Shown here one piece after another: positions 56,186 through 63,745 of a stretch of DNA of 64,000 nt; the first letter of the stretch is position 1, and each line of letters begins with the position of its first letter. The stretch covers positions 56,878 through 120,877 of the forward strand of contig NDWX01000005.1 of NCBI GenBank assembly GCA_002855745.1. Reading direction: 5' to 3'. Below the pieces are notes generated by a model that was not told the DNA's origin, did no database searches, and saw only the letters and a list, made by a program, of their open reading frames with translations. Both the position numbers and the translations under genes were made by a program. The DNA comes from Thermofilum sp. NZ13. GTDB taxonomy: Archaea > Thermoproteota > Thermoprotei > Thermofilales > Thermofilaceae.

Positions 56186-56782
56186 TCAAACCTGGCTCCA
56201 TTTTTCCCACAGGTCAACACGGCGCCTCTTCAACCCGTACCTCTCTCTTTCGAGGAATTTAATCACGGTCTGGTGCGACTGGCCTCGGACAAGTCTCGAG
56301 ATGGCCTCCTTAGCCAGCCTGAGCTGCTCGAAGTCCCCTATAAGTCCAACGACCTTGTCGCCCACAACCACTTTTACGCCGACAACTTCCTCGAGGGTTT
56401 TCTTGAACTTACCCTCAGCCCCTATAATGCGGGACTTTATCCTACTCAAATCCGACTGGTTCCTGGCGACCTCGCTTAAGTCTATAATTTCGAAGTCGTA
56501 AAGGTCGTCAGCCAACAGCAGAACATCTTCAAGAGGAAAACCAAGAGCGAGAGCCTCCACGGCCTTCCTGGCTCTAAAGACATTGTACATCGAAGCCCCT
56601 TCGCCGGGCTCCACGAAGACCAAACCCTTTTCGCTATCAACATGCAGCTTTACGTTAAACGTCTCTTCTACCTTCCTCTTGTTAAACCCGCCGCGCCCCA
56701 CCACTATTCCCAGCCGTTCAGGGTCAACCGGTATGGGCAACCGCCCCGATGCGCTCACGCTCAGACACCTCTCCGAGATCAC
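56186..56782 (-). CDS. KH-domain ribosome assembly protein (Pno1/Dim2-like)
   Basis: This 198-residue protein has two KH-like domains: VDPERLGIVVGRGGFNKRKV with GRGG, and IKSRIIGAEGKFKKTLEEVV with GAEG, the altered GxxG motif seen in the second KH of Pno1/Dim2. In eukaryotes Pno1 binds the 3' end of small-subunit rRNA. Four bases separate it from rio1, so they form one operon. A GTG start is used; a later start is possible. Confidence 0.85.
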   Translation of the reverse strand: MISERCLSVSASGRLPIPVDPERLGIVVGRGGFNKRKVEETFNVKLHVDSEKGLVFVEPGEGASMYNVFRARKAVEALALGFPLEDVLLLADDLYDFEIIDLSEVARNQSDLSRIKSRIIGAEGKFKKTLEEVVGVKVVVGDKVVGLIGDFEQLRLAKEAISRLVRGQSHQTVIKFLERERYGLKRRRVDLWEKWSQV

Positions 56783-56826
56783 GCTAACAGTGGATATAAA
56801 GCTTCGTTACTAGCTACGGAAGAAAG

Positions 56827-56911
56827 TGCGGGGGCCGGGATTCGAACCCGGGCAGGCCGACGCCAGCGGAGCCTCAGTCCGCCCCCTTTGACCTAGCTCG
56901 GGCACCCCCGC
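56827..56911 (-). tRNA. tRNA-Leu (GAG)
   Basis: This is an 85-base type II tRNA on the minus strand: acceptor GCGGGGG/CCCCCGC, discriminator A, D arm GCCCGAGCTAGGTCAAAGGGGGC, anticodon stem GCGGA/TCCGC with loop CTGAGGC (anticodon GAG), a long variable arm and T arm CCGGGTTCGAATCCCGG. No intron, no encoded CCA. A partial copy lies at 58933-58972. Confidence 0.94.
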
Positions 56912-56970
56912 TCCTACTCTTTCTGCCAAAGACGGAATATTAACTTTTCCATCACTTTTATGAAAAATAG

Positions 56971-57822
56971 ATGGCTCCGTACAGATTCAGGCCCCGGGTT
57001 GGTATTACGGTTACTCCAGCCACCGCAGCAGATGTGTTGCGCGGGGAAAGTACAGTCAGAGTCGACTTCGGCCTGCGAAAGGCCCTCGTTCGGTTTGAGG
57101 GAGGCGAGGCTGTATTCGAGACCGAGATCGGGCTTTTCCGCGTGGAAGTTGATGCGCTTTCGTTCCTTGCTGAGAGCGACCGTTTGCTATTCCTACCCGC
57201 GTCGGGGAAGCCTTATGTGGTCGAGGTTAGAGGCGCGCACTACTACAAGCTGAGGTACCTGGGCGAGGGGGTGGCTCCGACGCTCGAGATCGACGGAGTG
57301 CACATGCACAACATTGTTGGTACTACACCAACAAGGGATGCAGCAAGGAAGGTCAGCTTGCTCAGAGTTAAGCGGGGTGAAAAGGGTCTGGACATATGCA
57401 CGGGTCTAGGGTACACCGCTATAGAGGCTTGGCGGCGCGGTGCCTCGGTAAAGACTGTGGAGGTCGATGTCAACGTGCTCTACATCGCCGAGCACAACCC
57501 TTTCTCAAGGCATTTAGAAAACATCGAGGTGATACTAGGCGACGCTTTTGATGCCGTGGATGAGATGCCAGAGGGGGAGTTTGACTTTGTCCTACACGAT
57601 CCGCCCGTCTTTCCCTTTGCACCCGAGCTCTACAGCAGGGATTTCTACAGGAAGTTAAGCAGGGTCCTGAAGAGAGGTGGGCGCCTCTTTCACTACACGG
57701 GAGCCCCCGGCAAGCATAGGGGAGTAGACTTGCAGCGAGGGGTCATCGCGAGGCTTCGAGAAGCTGGCTTCATGGTAGTTCGCGTCGAGAGAGGATACGG
57801 AATTGTGGCCGTGAAGGAATAG
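56971..57822 (+). CDS. Predicted archaeal SAM-dependent methyltransferase (COG2521-like)
   Basis: The protein has 283 residues with an N-terminal beta-rich domain and a C-terminal Rossmann domain: LDICTGLGYTAIEAWRRGAS near residue 135 (SAM motif I, C-T-G-L-G), TVEVDVNVLYIAEHN, GDAFDAVDEM and DFVLHDPPVFPFAPELYSRD. It resembles the archaeal COG2521 group, related to spermidine-synthase-type folds; the substrate is unknown. Confidence 0.75.
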   Translation: MAPYRFRPRVGITVTPATAADVLRGESTVRVDFGLRKALVRFEGGEAVFETEIGLFRVEVDALSFLAESDRLLFLPASGKPYVVEVRGAHYYKLRYLGEGVAPTLEIDGVHMHNIVGTTPTRDAARKVSLLRVKRGEKGLDICTGLGYTAIEAWRRGASVKTVEVDVNVLYIAEHNPFSRHLENIEVILGDAFDAVDEMPEGEFDFVLHDPPVFPFAPELYSRDFYRKLSRVLKRGGRLFHYTGAPGKHRGVDLQRGVIARLREAGFMVVRVERGYGIVAVKE

Positions 57823-57931
57823 CCCACGTCGCCTGATAAGCGGGCTCCGCGGGGCTCGACTCGTCACTCCTCAGACCTCGCAAAGGCTCGTCATCGCCTG
57901 ATGTAAGAACGTGGACTGAATCTTATAAAAG

Positions 57932-58022
57932 TGGGCCCGCCGGGATTCGAACCCGGGGCCTCCGCCGCTCCTAGGCTTGACGCCTTGTAAGGGCGACATC
58001 CTAACCGCTAGACCACGGGCCC
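57932..58022 (-). tRNA. tRNA-Val (TAC) with an 18-base intron
   Basis: Acceptor GGGCCCG/CGGGCCC, discriminator A, D arm GTCTAGCGGTTAGGAT, anticodon stem TCGCC/GGCGG and T arm CCGGGTTCGAATCCCGG are present. The loop CTTACA carries anticodon TAC. An insert of about 18 bases (starting AGGCGTCAAG) follows position 37, the canonical archaeal intron site. Mature length about 73. Confidence 0.9.
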
Positions 58023-58317
58023 TGGACGTTAGTGATGAGTCGTGGTGGACTTAAAAGCTTTAGCTTGAAATTTCGGCAACGCATTTTCAGTTGCTGCACT
58101 TTGAGCCAACCACTCCACCTCACTTACACCCGCGTGGTGGGCGCCCTACGTTTTCCACTGGCATGAGCTAGTGCTAGAGGCACGCTTTTTCAAGGTTAGC
58201 GCGGCAGGAAGCATTGACTGCTCAGCAAACATAGGGGAAGGTAGATCACGTTGTGCCCTGAAACACTCGGCTCCTAAAGCTAAGTTTAAATCCAGGTTTA
58301 TGCTATTGAGTCCCGAA

Positions 58318-58391
58318 AGCCCGGTGGTGTAGCGGTCAAGCATGGCGGGCTCTGGCCCCGCAGATCCGGGGTTCGAATCCCCGCCGGGCTA
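58318..58391 (+). tRNA. tRNA-Gln (CTG)
   Basis: Acceptor AGCCCGG/CCGGGCT, discriminator A and encoded CCA (58392-58394). Anticodon stem GCGGG/CCCGC with loop CTCTGGC gives anticodon CTG. The T arm is CGGGGTTCGAATCCCCG. A TATA-like AGTTTAAAT lies at 58283-58291, about 30 bases upstream. Confidence 0.94.
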
Positions 58392-58464
58392 CCATCGCTA
58401 TTCTTCCAGGTTGGACCGGGATAGATTTATTTAGTCCAGGGGGCTTTCGAGCGCAGGTGTTGTT

Positions 58465-58866
58465 GTGCGGGTGCGAGGCCTCAAGAGCTTAGCGGTGTAC
58501 TCTGTCAACAAGGACTCTGAGGTATTCTGGCTCGACCTCTCCCTTGCGGGTTACCGCAAGGTGCGGAGCGGTGAACGCTACGCAGCGTTTTTTGATGAGG
58601 TTTACAGGTGGCTTCGAGAATACGGTATAGCCCCCGAAGAGTATGCTGCATCAAACTACGTGGTGCACATGCAGCCGCCGGGAGGGTCTGGAAGAACATC
58701 AACAGTGCTACTGGTAACGCTCACGAAGAAAGGCCGCGTGGTCTATGCCGCTCTGGCCTCCTTTACTCCAGGCGTGCTTCTGCGCATGAGTAGTCAGCTG
58801 GAGAAAGCGGGGTGGAAAAGCAAGTTCTTCCTAGACTTTAGCGTCAGGAAAGAGGCCGTTTCGTGA
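58465..58866 (+). CDS. Conserved hypothetical protein
   Basis: This 133-residue soluble alpha/beta protein has a GTG start. Segments SLAVYSVNKDSEVFWLDLSL and TSTVLLVTLTKKGRVVYAAL are strand-rich; no cysteines, no known catalytic motif. It lies after tRNA-Gln; TATA-like GATTTATTTAG at 58422 precedes it. I do not recognise the family. Confidence 0.55.
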   Translation: MRVRGLKSLAVYSVNKDSEVFWLDLSLAGYRKVRSGERYAAFFDEVYRWLREYGIAPEEYAASNYVVHMQPPGGSGRTSTVLLVTLTKKGRVVYAALASFTPGVLLRMSSQLEKAGWKSKFFLDFSVRKEAVS

Positions 58867-58932
58867 AGTTCCAGCATATCTTTGTAGCTTTCTCCTAGGT
58901 CATCGTCTTGGCTCTAAGGGCAACTAACCCGG

Positions 58933-58972
58933 CGGAGCCTCAGCCCGCCTCTCTTTGACCTAGCTTAGGTAC
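58933..58972 (-). pseudogene. tRNA-Leu fragment (D arm and anticodon arm)
   Basis: Forty bases on the minus strand match the tRNA-Leu(GAG) gene at 56827-56911 from the D arm (AAGCTAGGTCAAAG) through the anticodon arm (CTGAGGCTCCG) with a few changes. Acceptor stem, variable arm and T arm are absent, so it cannot be a functional tRNA. It is probably a partial duplication or integration scar. Confidence 0.65.
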
Positions 58973-59013
58973 AATAGGCGATCAAAGGGTTTTGTGGCGT
59001 CGAGCGCTGCAGC

Positions 59014-59784
59014 TTAAAGCTTCCGGGAGCTTATAATGTAACCCGTGTGAGTTACGCCAAGACTCTGCGGACGGAGTTCGCCGGGTTTCGGCTGGTACTT
59101 TCTCATCATTAGTTCAGTCACCTCCAACATCCTTAAACCGGTTTTTTTGAGGCTGTGTAGCGTTCTCTCAACCTGTGAAGTTGTCGGGACAAACGCGATG
59201 AGCGCTCCTCCATTGAGTAGCTTTGATGCGGCCTCCTCTACGACTTCCCAGGGGGACGGCATGTCCAGTACAACGGCGTCCAGATCGTCCTCCTCTATGC
59301 CGTCTCTGATGTCCTTGTTTTTTGGTGTGATGTACGGGAGAACCCCCAAGACCTCGAAATTCTTAAGCGCAACCTCGTAGAAGTCCTTTCGCACCTCGTA
59401 TGTGTACACGCGCCCGCTGGGCCGCACGTACCACGCCAGCGTTGCGGCTAGGAAGCCGGTACCGGTGCCCGCCTCGACCACCCTGCTACCGGGACCCACA
59501 CCAGCTTCGAGCAGTATGTAGCCGAGGTCCTTGGGGTATATCACCTGCGTTACGCGTTGCAACCCATCAAGCCTATCGACGAACCTGGTCCTGCTAACTA
59601 CGAGCTTCTCGCCTACGTTAGTTTCAACGGTAGCTCCGTAAGGCAGCCCAATGAGCGTAGAAAGGTCGATGGAGCCGTGCGTCGTATGGAAAACTTTACC
59701 TCTTTCGACTCGGACCACGTAGCTTTTCCTCTCGTCGTAGTAAAGGAGTACCCACTCGCCCTCCCTGATGGTATCCACAGTCAC
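59014..59784 (-). CDS. trmI: tRNA adenine-N1 methyltransferase TrmI (m1A57/58)
   Basis: This 256-residue protein has an N-terminal small beta domain (EGEWVLLYYDERKSYVVRVE) and a methyltransferase domain with VVEAGTGTGFLAATLAWYV near residue 98, YTYEVRKDFYEVALKNFEVL and VVLDMPSPWEVVEEAASKL near 169, the TrmI signature (DMPSPW). It makes m1A at tRNA 57/58. It is divergent from rps19e across a 100-base spacer. Confidence 0.92.
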   Translation of the reverse strand: MTVDTIREGEWVLLYYDERKSYVVRVERGKVFHTTHGSIDLSTLIGLPYGATVETNVGEKLVVSRTRFVDRLDGLQRVTQVIYPKDLGYILLEAGVGPGSRVVEAGTGTGFLAATLAWYVRPSGRVYTYEVRKDFYEVALKNFEVLGVLPYITPKNKDIRDGIEEDDLDAVVLDMPSPWEVVEEAASKLLNGGALIAFVPTTSQVERTLHSLKKTGLRMLEVTELMMRKYQPKPGELRPQSLGVTHTGYIISSRKL

Positions 59785-59884
59785 GCACCGCGATCAAGCG
59801 TTGTATAGCTGTTTAAAAGGTTTGACTGGAGCTCGGGGATAACTTTATAAGACTAGCACCAGGAGAACACAGAAGGTGGTTTAA

Positions 59885-60343
59885 CTGGTTAACGCGAAGT
59901 TCGTGCCGCCCAACATGCTGGTGGAGGAGCTCGCGAAGTACCTCAAGGAAAACGTGAAAGAGGTGCAGCCGCCGGAGTGGGCTTTCTATGCTAAGACAGG
60001 TCCTAGCCGCGAAAGGGTTCCTAGCGACCCTGACTGGTGGTATAAAAGGTGTGCCGCCCTCCTCAGAAAGGTCTACATATACGGTCCTGTAGGTATTGAG
60101 CGGCTACGCACGGCGTACGGCGGTAGGAGTAAGAACACGGTTAAGCGTAAACACTTCAGGAAGGGCGGAGGCTCTGCTATAAGGAAGGCTCTGCAACAGC
60201 TAGAGGCGGCGGGGCTCGTCGCGAAGACACCTAGGGGCAGAGTTGTAACGGACAAGGGTCGCTCGCTCGTGGACCGAATCGCCATTTCGCTGTTCAAGAA
60301 GTTAGCTGAGCAAAGGCCCGAGCTTAAGAAGTACATCGAGTAG
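59885..60343 (+). CDS. rps19e: Ribosomal protein S19e, apparent CTG start
   Basis: The protein has about 152 residues: [53 protein letters not shown] and [12 protein letters not shown] are classic S19e. The first normal start is GTG 59903, which would remove six residues that align with the family N-terminus (M-x-x-x-x-x-V-P). The only upstream candidate before a stop is CTG 59885 with GGTGG five bases before it. I therefore prefer CTG. First gene of the S19e-PDCD5-L39e-L31e-aIF6 operon. Confidence 0.88.
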   Translation: MVNAKFVPPNMLVEELAKYLKENVKEVQPPEWAFYAKTGPSRERVPSDPDWWYKRCAALLRKVYIYGPVGIERLRTAYGGRSKNTVKRKHFRKGGGSAIRKALQQLEAAGLVAKTPRGRVVTDKGRSLVDRIAISLFKKLAEQRPELKKYIE

Positions 60344-60393
60344 TAGTTTCAGAATAATTTTTAGCTTGTTGTAGTCATCTACTGTTGGTGGCT

Positions 60394-60741
60394 ATGAGCG
60401 AGTTCGAGGAATCCACGGAGCTGGAGGAGATCAAGAAGAGGAAGATGCTGGAGTACCAGAAAAAGCTCGCTGAAGCTCAGAGAGCGGAGGCTCAGCACGC
60501 GGCGGAGGAGGCTAAGCGCCAAGAGATTCTTCGGAGGATTCTCACCCCGGAGGCGCGCTCAAGGCTCTCTAACTTGAAGCTCGTAAAACCTGAACTCGTA
60601 GAGGCCCTTGAGATACAGCTCATCCAGCTTGCACAGAGCGGCTCCGTTAGATTACCGATTGACGATGAAACGTTAAAGCGGATTCTGTCAAGGCTCTCTG
60701 AGACAAGACAGGAGATACGCTTCCGAGTCGGTTTTGGATAA
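60394..60741 (+). CDS. PDCD5-family DNA-binding protein
   Basis: The protein has about 115 residues with a long helical front ([20 protein letters not shown]) and the conserved core [20 protein letters not shown] ... [13 protein letters not shown]. Archaeal PDCD5 homologues are DNA-binding proteins of unsettled role, usually in this ribosomal operon. ATG 60394 is preferred to TTG 60385. Confidence 0.9.
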   Translation: MSEFEESTELEEIKKRKMLEYQKKLAEAQRAEAQHAAEEAKRQEILRRILTPEARSRLSNLKLVKPELVEALEIQLIQLAQSGSVRLPIDDETLKRILSRLSETRQEIRFRVGFG

Positions 60742-60783
60742 AGCTTTTATTAGCAACGATCTCTATGAATCGGGCGTCGGCTC

Positions 60784-60936
60784 ATGGCTCACAATAAACC
60801 ACTCGGGAAGAAAATACGGCTGGCGGCAGCTGTACGGGAGAACCAGCAAGTTCCAATATGGGTTATTGCTAAGACGCTGGGGAGAGTGCGGAGGAAACCT
60901 CGTCGTAACTGGCGTAGAAGCAGGATGCAGCATTAG
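60784..60936 (+). CDS. rpl39e: Ribosomal protein L39e
   Basis: This 50-residue very basic protein reads [20 protein letters not shown], then [20 protein letters not shown] and [10 protein letters not shown], the full L39e pattern. It lines the nascent-peptide exit tunnel. Here it overlaps no coding neighbour and stands between PDCD5 and L31e. Confidence 0.96.
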   Translation: MAHNKPLGKKIRLAAAVRENQQVPIWVIAKTLGRVRRKPRRNWRRSRMQH

Positions 60937-60951
60937 CGAGGTGGTATCTGT

Positions 60952-61260
60952 ATGCCTAAGTTAGCGGAAGGGGAGAACGTATTCACGACGACCATTCCTT
61001 TGCGCGACGCGTATAGGGCGCCTAGGAAGAAGAGAGCCAAAGTTGCGGTGCGGCTTGTTAGGGAGTGGGTTGCTAGGCACTTCCACATAAAGGGTGATGT
61101 GAAGGTTGGTAACAGGCTGAACGAGCTTATTTGGAGCAGGAGCATCGAGAAGCCTCCAAGACGCGTCACGGTAAACGTGAGAGTCAGCGTTGAGGAAGGG
61201 GAGGTTGTAGAGGCCGAAGTCGACCTGCCATCGCAAGCCAAAGAAGAGCGTAAAGAGTAG
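60952..61260 (+). CDS. rpl31e: Ribosomal protein L31e
   Basis: The protein has 102 residues: [40 protein letters not shown] and [17 protein letters not shown] are characteristic of L31e, which sits at the tunnel exit near SRP. Fifteen bases after rpl39e in the same operon. Confidence 0.95.
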   Translation: MPKLAEGENVFTTTIPLRDAYRAPRKKRAKVAVRLVREWVARHFHIKGDVKVGNRLNELIWSRSIEKPPRRVTVNVRVSVEEGEVVEAEVDLPSQAKEERKE

Positions 61261-61268
61261 CGTTTGAT

Positions 61269-61940
61269 ATGTCGGTTGATCTTGCTGAAATTTTTGGAAC
61301 GCCTCAGATCGGCGTCTTCGTCTTCATCAACGATGAGTTAGCACTGATACCTTTTGATGCGCCAAGCAAGTTCGAGGAGAAAGTCGTCGAAACGCTCAAA
61401 GTCGAGGCTCTGAGAGCAACCGTTGCCGGCTCCCGGTTGCTCGGCGTGTTGCTTTGCGGCAACAATAACGGCGTCGTGCTGCCGCGCACAGTCCTCGAGT
61501 CGGAGCTCAGATCCATAAAGCAGATGGGGCTAAACGTAGTCGTCCTGGAAGAGGTTAGAGAGACGGGCATCGGGAACCTCGTCCTGGCCAACGACAAGGG
61601 TTGCGTCGTAAGTCCACTCTTGCCCGAGAAAGCTGTCAAATCCGTGGAAGAAGCGCTGAGCGTCGAGTGCGAGGCGAGGTATCTTGGAGAAAGCCCCTTC
61701 GTGGGCTCCCTTGCAGTCGTGACAAATAAGGCCCTAGCCCTACCCCCGTTCGTGACAGACGAGGAGGTGTCCGAGCTTCAGTCAATACTGAAAGTCCAGG
61801 CGGGATTGCTCACGGTTAACAGGGGGAGGATGTTTCTTAGATCGGGGATGATTGCCAACACGAAAGGTGCGCTGGTCGGAAACGAGACAACTGGTCACGA
61901 GCTCATGCAGATCCAGAGGGTGCTCTTCCCGCCTTCGTGA
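61269..61940 (+). CDS. eif6: Translation factor aIF6
   Basis: The protein has 223 residues with the five-fold pentein repeats of eIF6 (GTPQIGVFVFINDELALIPF; GNNNGVVLPRTVLESELRSI; TGIGNLVLANDKGCVVSPLL; ANTKGALVGNETTGHELMQI). It binds the large subunit and blocks premature joining. The stop codon touches the element end at 61941, so its last codons are almost intact. In many archaea L18a (LX) and prefoldin alpha follow eif6; here a TnpB unit follows. Confidence 0.95.
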   Translation: MSVDLAEIFGTPQIGVFVFINDELALIPFDAPSKFEEKVVETLKVEALRATVAGSRLLGVLLCGNNNGVVLPRTVLESELRSIKQMGLNVVVLEEVRETGIGNLVLANDKGCVVSPLLPEKAVKSVEEALSVECEARYLGESPFVGSLAVVTNKALALPPFVTDEEVSELQSILKVQAGLLTVNRGRMFLRSGMIANTKGALVGNETTGHELMQIQRVLFPPS

Positions 61941-62040
61941 CCGCACCTGGCTCATCTGCTCCCTTCACTGGTCTGAGGGCCCCCTTGCGGGGTCATGGGT
62001 TCCCTAACGGCCCCCCTAACGGCCTTCAGCCCGCGTCGCC
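61941..62040 (-). mobile_element. Terminal sequence of TnpB element 2
   Basis: In + orientation this begins ACCGCACCTGGCTCATCTGC and continues TCCCTTCACTGGTCTGAGGG, then a CCCC-TTG-CGGGG hairpin, GGTCATGGGTTCCC and GGCCTTCAGCCCGC. These parallel the end beside tnpB 1 and the solo copy at 231-317, with the hairpin kept although its bases changed. It starts directly at the stop codon of eif6. Confidence 0.65.
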
Positions 62041-62522
62041 GCGGGCGCATTCCCTCCTCGCGCCGCGCTCGGGAAGGCTTAGCACTCGGAGATCGTCCGT
62101 GTGCGCGCTATGCCGACCGAGGAGGAGAGGCTGAATAAGGAGGCCTGGGAGAGGGGCTGAGCCTCTCGGAGTACTCCCACCTCATGCTCCTAGGCTGAAG
62201 ACTTAAGGCCTTTTTTCCCTCCCCTCTTTTTCTGCCCTCATGAAGTAGAATTTGACGTTATCGCTCGCTTTTTCCAGTCCTTCTGAAATGATTCTTTAGC
62301 CAGCTCCCGTCCGAAGAGTTTCTCCAGCACTCGCCTGCCCCTCCTTTTCTGCCCCCACTGGCCCCCTTAACTCTTCGTCATCTTTGGTCGGCCTCGGGGT
62401 GGCCCCACGGGGGCGTCGCATCGCCCTCTTCGGGCCTGCCCCTAGCGGGGCTTCCGGGGAGGAGCGTCCGGCGGCCGCGGCGCCCATTGCGGGCAGCGGC
62501 GGCCAACCGCGGGCCAGAGCCT
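62041..62522 (-). ncRNA. Candidate RNA/3' flank of tnpB 2
   Basis: These 480 bases between tnpB 2 and the element end hold no real gene. GC-rich blocks near 62041-62090 parallel the 3' flank of tnpB 1, consistent with a guide-RNA scaffold. Another part (62110-62200) reads, with one frame change, as MPTEEERLNKEAWERG + LSLSEYSHLMLLG, which resembles a decayed ribbon-helix-helix antitoxin-like peptide. Confidence 0.3.
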
Positions 62523-63671
62523 CTAGTTGCTCTGCTTTTTCTGGCTGCTTAGGCGGTAGTGCCTCGCCAGCTTTTCGGCTAGCTCCTCGACTTCGCTTTC
62601 CTCTATGAATAGCTTTAGTGCGTGCAACACTGGAACGCTGTCCCTCTCGAAGGCTCTGCCGCAGCCCGTGCACTTCATAACCCTTGTTTCACCTCTCCTC
62701 TCTGCCTTCTCGAGCTTGGCCCCGCAGAGCGGGCACCTCTTTGAGGGCAATGTCCTCCCGATCACGGGAATGCCGTGGAAGCCCAGCGAGTTCTCCAGCC
62801 TCCCCGTGAAGCTACGCAGAGTCCTCTGAAGGCTGCTGTTGCGGAGCGACTCGTCGAAGGGGACGTCCACGAAGACTAACGCCCTTCTACCCTTAAGCTC
62901 CTTGGCCACCTCCGCGACAGCTTTCAGCAATGCGGCCCTGCGGCGCCTGTACGCCTTCCTCAGCGCGCAACGGGCAGTGGCCCACGCGCCAGGGCTCCTG
63001 GACTCAGCCGCGGCTCGTTGCAACAGCTTAATCCTCCTCCAGTTCACCTCAGGCACCTTGAACCTCCTTACGGTGAAGCCGCCGTTGCGGAGGTCGTAGG
63101 CGAGGAAGTAGAATCCGTGGCTACTGTTCACGTCCACGACCGCTATCGCGTCGAGACTCTCGAGCAGCTCCTCCACGCCTAAGCTGTGGGAGCAGTGGAG
63201 CACGACGCTCACCTGCCCATCGCTCTTCACGGCAACGTACCTCGTCAGCCTCCCCCCAGACTCCCTGCAAGCCTCCTCCTGCCTCTGCAACCACTCCACA
63301 CCGCGCTCGGGCAACGGAATGCTGTAGACCCTCCTGTAGAGCCTTATAATCAGCTCTTTTCCCCGAAGGTCTGCTCCATGATGCTTCAGCGTCCACGAGA
63401 GCAGCGGGAACCGCAGGTAGCTCTTCCTCTTCGGCGTAGCGCTAGGCACTACCATGTCGTCGAAGGTCACCCTGTAAGCCCACGGCACCTCTTTCCACGC
63501 AACTTCTAGCTTCGCGTCGCCGAGGCCAAGCAGCCTCTGCCAGTAGCGCATCGAGGCCCTCGGCTGGTACACACGCTCTATGAAGTCTTTGAGCTCCTCC
63601 GGCAGCTCCGCCTCGAATTTCAGCACCCTGTACCCTTCTACCGCTAATTTGCCGTTACGGGGGTCAGCCAT
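62523..63671 (-). CDS. tnpB: TnpB-like RNA-guided nuclease, second copy
   Basis: The protein has 382 residues from ATG 63671, which follows a G-rich ribosome site; an upstream in-frame GTG would run into the conserved leader. RuvC-I is AIAVVDVNSSHGFYFLAYDL (Asp180), RuvC-II ALVFVDVPFDESLRNSSLQR (Asp269 in place of Glu), zinc ribbon CPLC...CTGC and RuvC-III RAFERDSVPVLHALKLF (Asp344). The VDVNSSHG and VDVP..ESL..S.LQRTL patterns match tnpB 1 although the rest is diverged and shorter. No TnpA lies nearby. Nuclease activity is unproven. Confidence 0.7.
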   Translation of the reverse strand: MADPRNGKLAVEGYRVLKFEAELPEELKDFIERVYQPRASMRYWQRLLGLGDAKLEVAWKEVPWAYRVTFDDMVVPSATPKRKSYLRFPLLSWTLKHHGADLRGKELIIRLYRRVYSIPLPERGVEWLQRQEEACRESGGRLTRYVAVKSDGQVSVVLHCSHSLGVEELLESLDAIAVVDVNSSHGFYFLAYDLRNGGFTVRRFKVPEVNWRRIKLLQRAAAESRSPGAWATARCALRKAYRRRRAALLKAVAEVAKELKGRRALVFVDVPFDESLRNSSLQRTLRSFTGRLENSLGFHGIPVIGRTLPSKRCPLCGAKLEKAERRGETRVMKCTGCGRAFERDSVPVLHALKLFIEESEVEELAEKLARHYRLSSQKKQSN

Positions 63672-63679
63672 GCCACTCC

Positions 63680-63745
63680 CCCCATCCGCCCCCACCCCCG
63701 GAGAGGCGGAGTGCGGGGGAGGAGCAGCACAGCCAACCCCCGCAA
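63680..63745 (-). repeat. Conserved leader upstream of tnpB 2
   Basis: GGGGGTGGGGGCGGATGGGG plus the CTCCCCCGCAC and GGCTGTGCTGC blocks recur, in the same order, at 8878-8940 upstream of tnpB 1. Shared noncoding sequence next to two diverged genes marks a functional part of the element. Confidence 0.6.

Noticed and set aside
57850..57920. C/D box RNA on the minus strand before tRNA-Val
   Set aside because: Partial C, D' and C' boxes occur, but no CTGA box D is found at the right distance.
58023..58317. Possible gene or RNA between tRNA-Val and tRNA-Gln
   Set aside because: Only the tRNA-Gln promoter is recognisable; the rest has no open frame of substance and no strong fold.
62296..62673. 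Minus-strand reading frame overlapping the end of tnpB 2
   Set aside because: It is an out-of-frame product of GC-rich sequence with no recognisable domain; tnpB 2 occupies the same bases with clear motifs.
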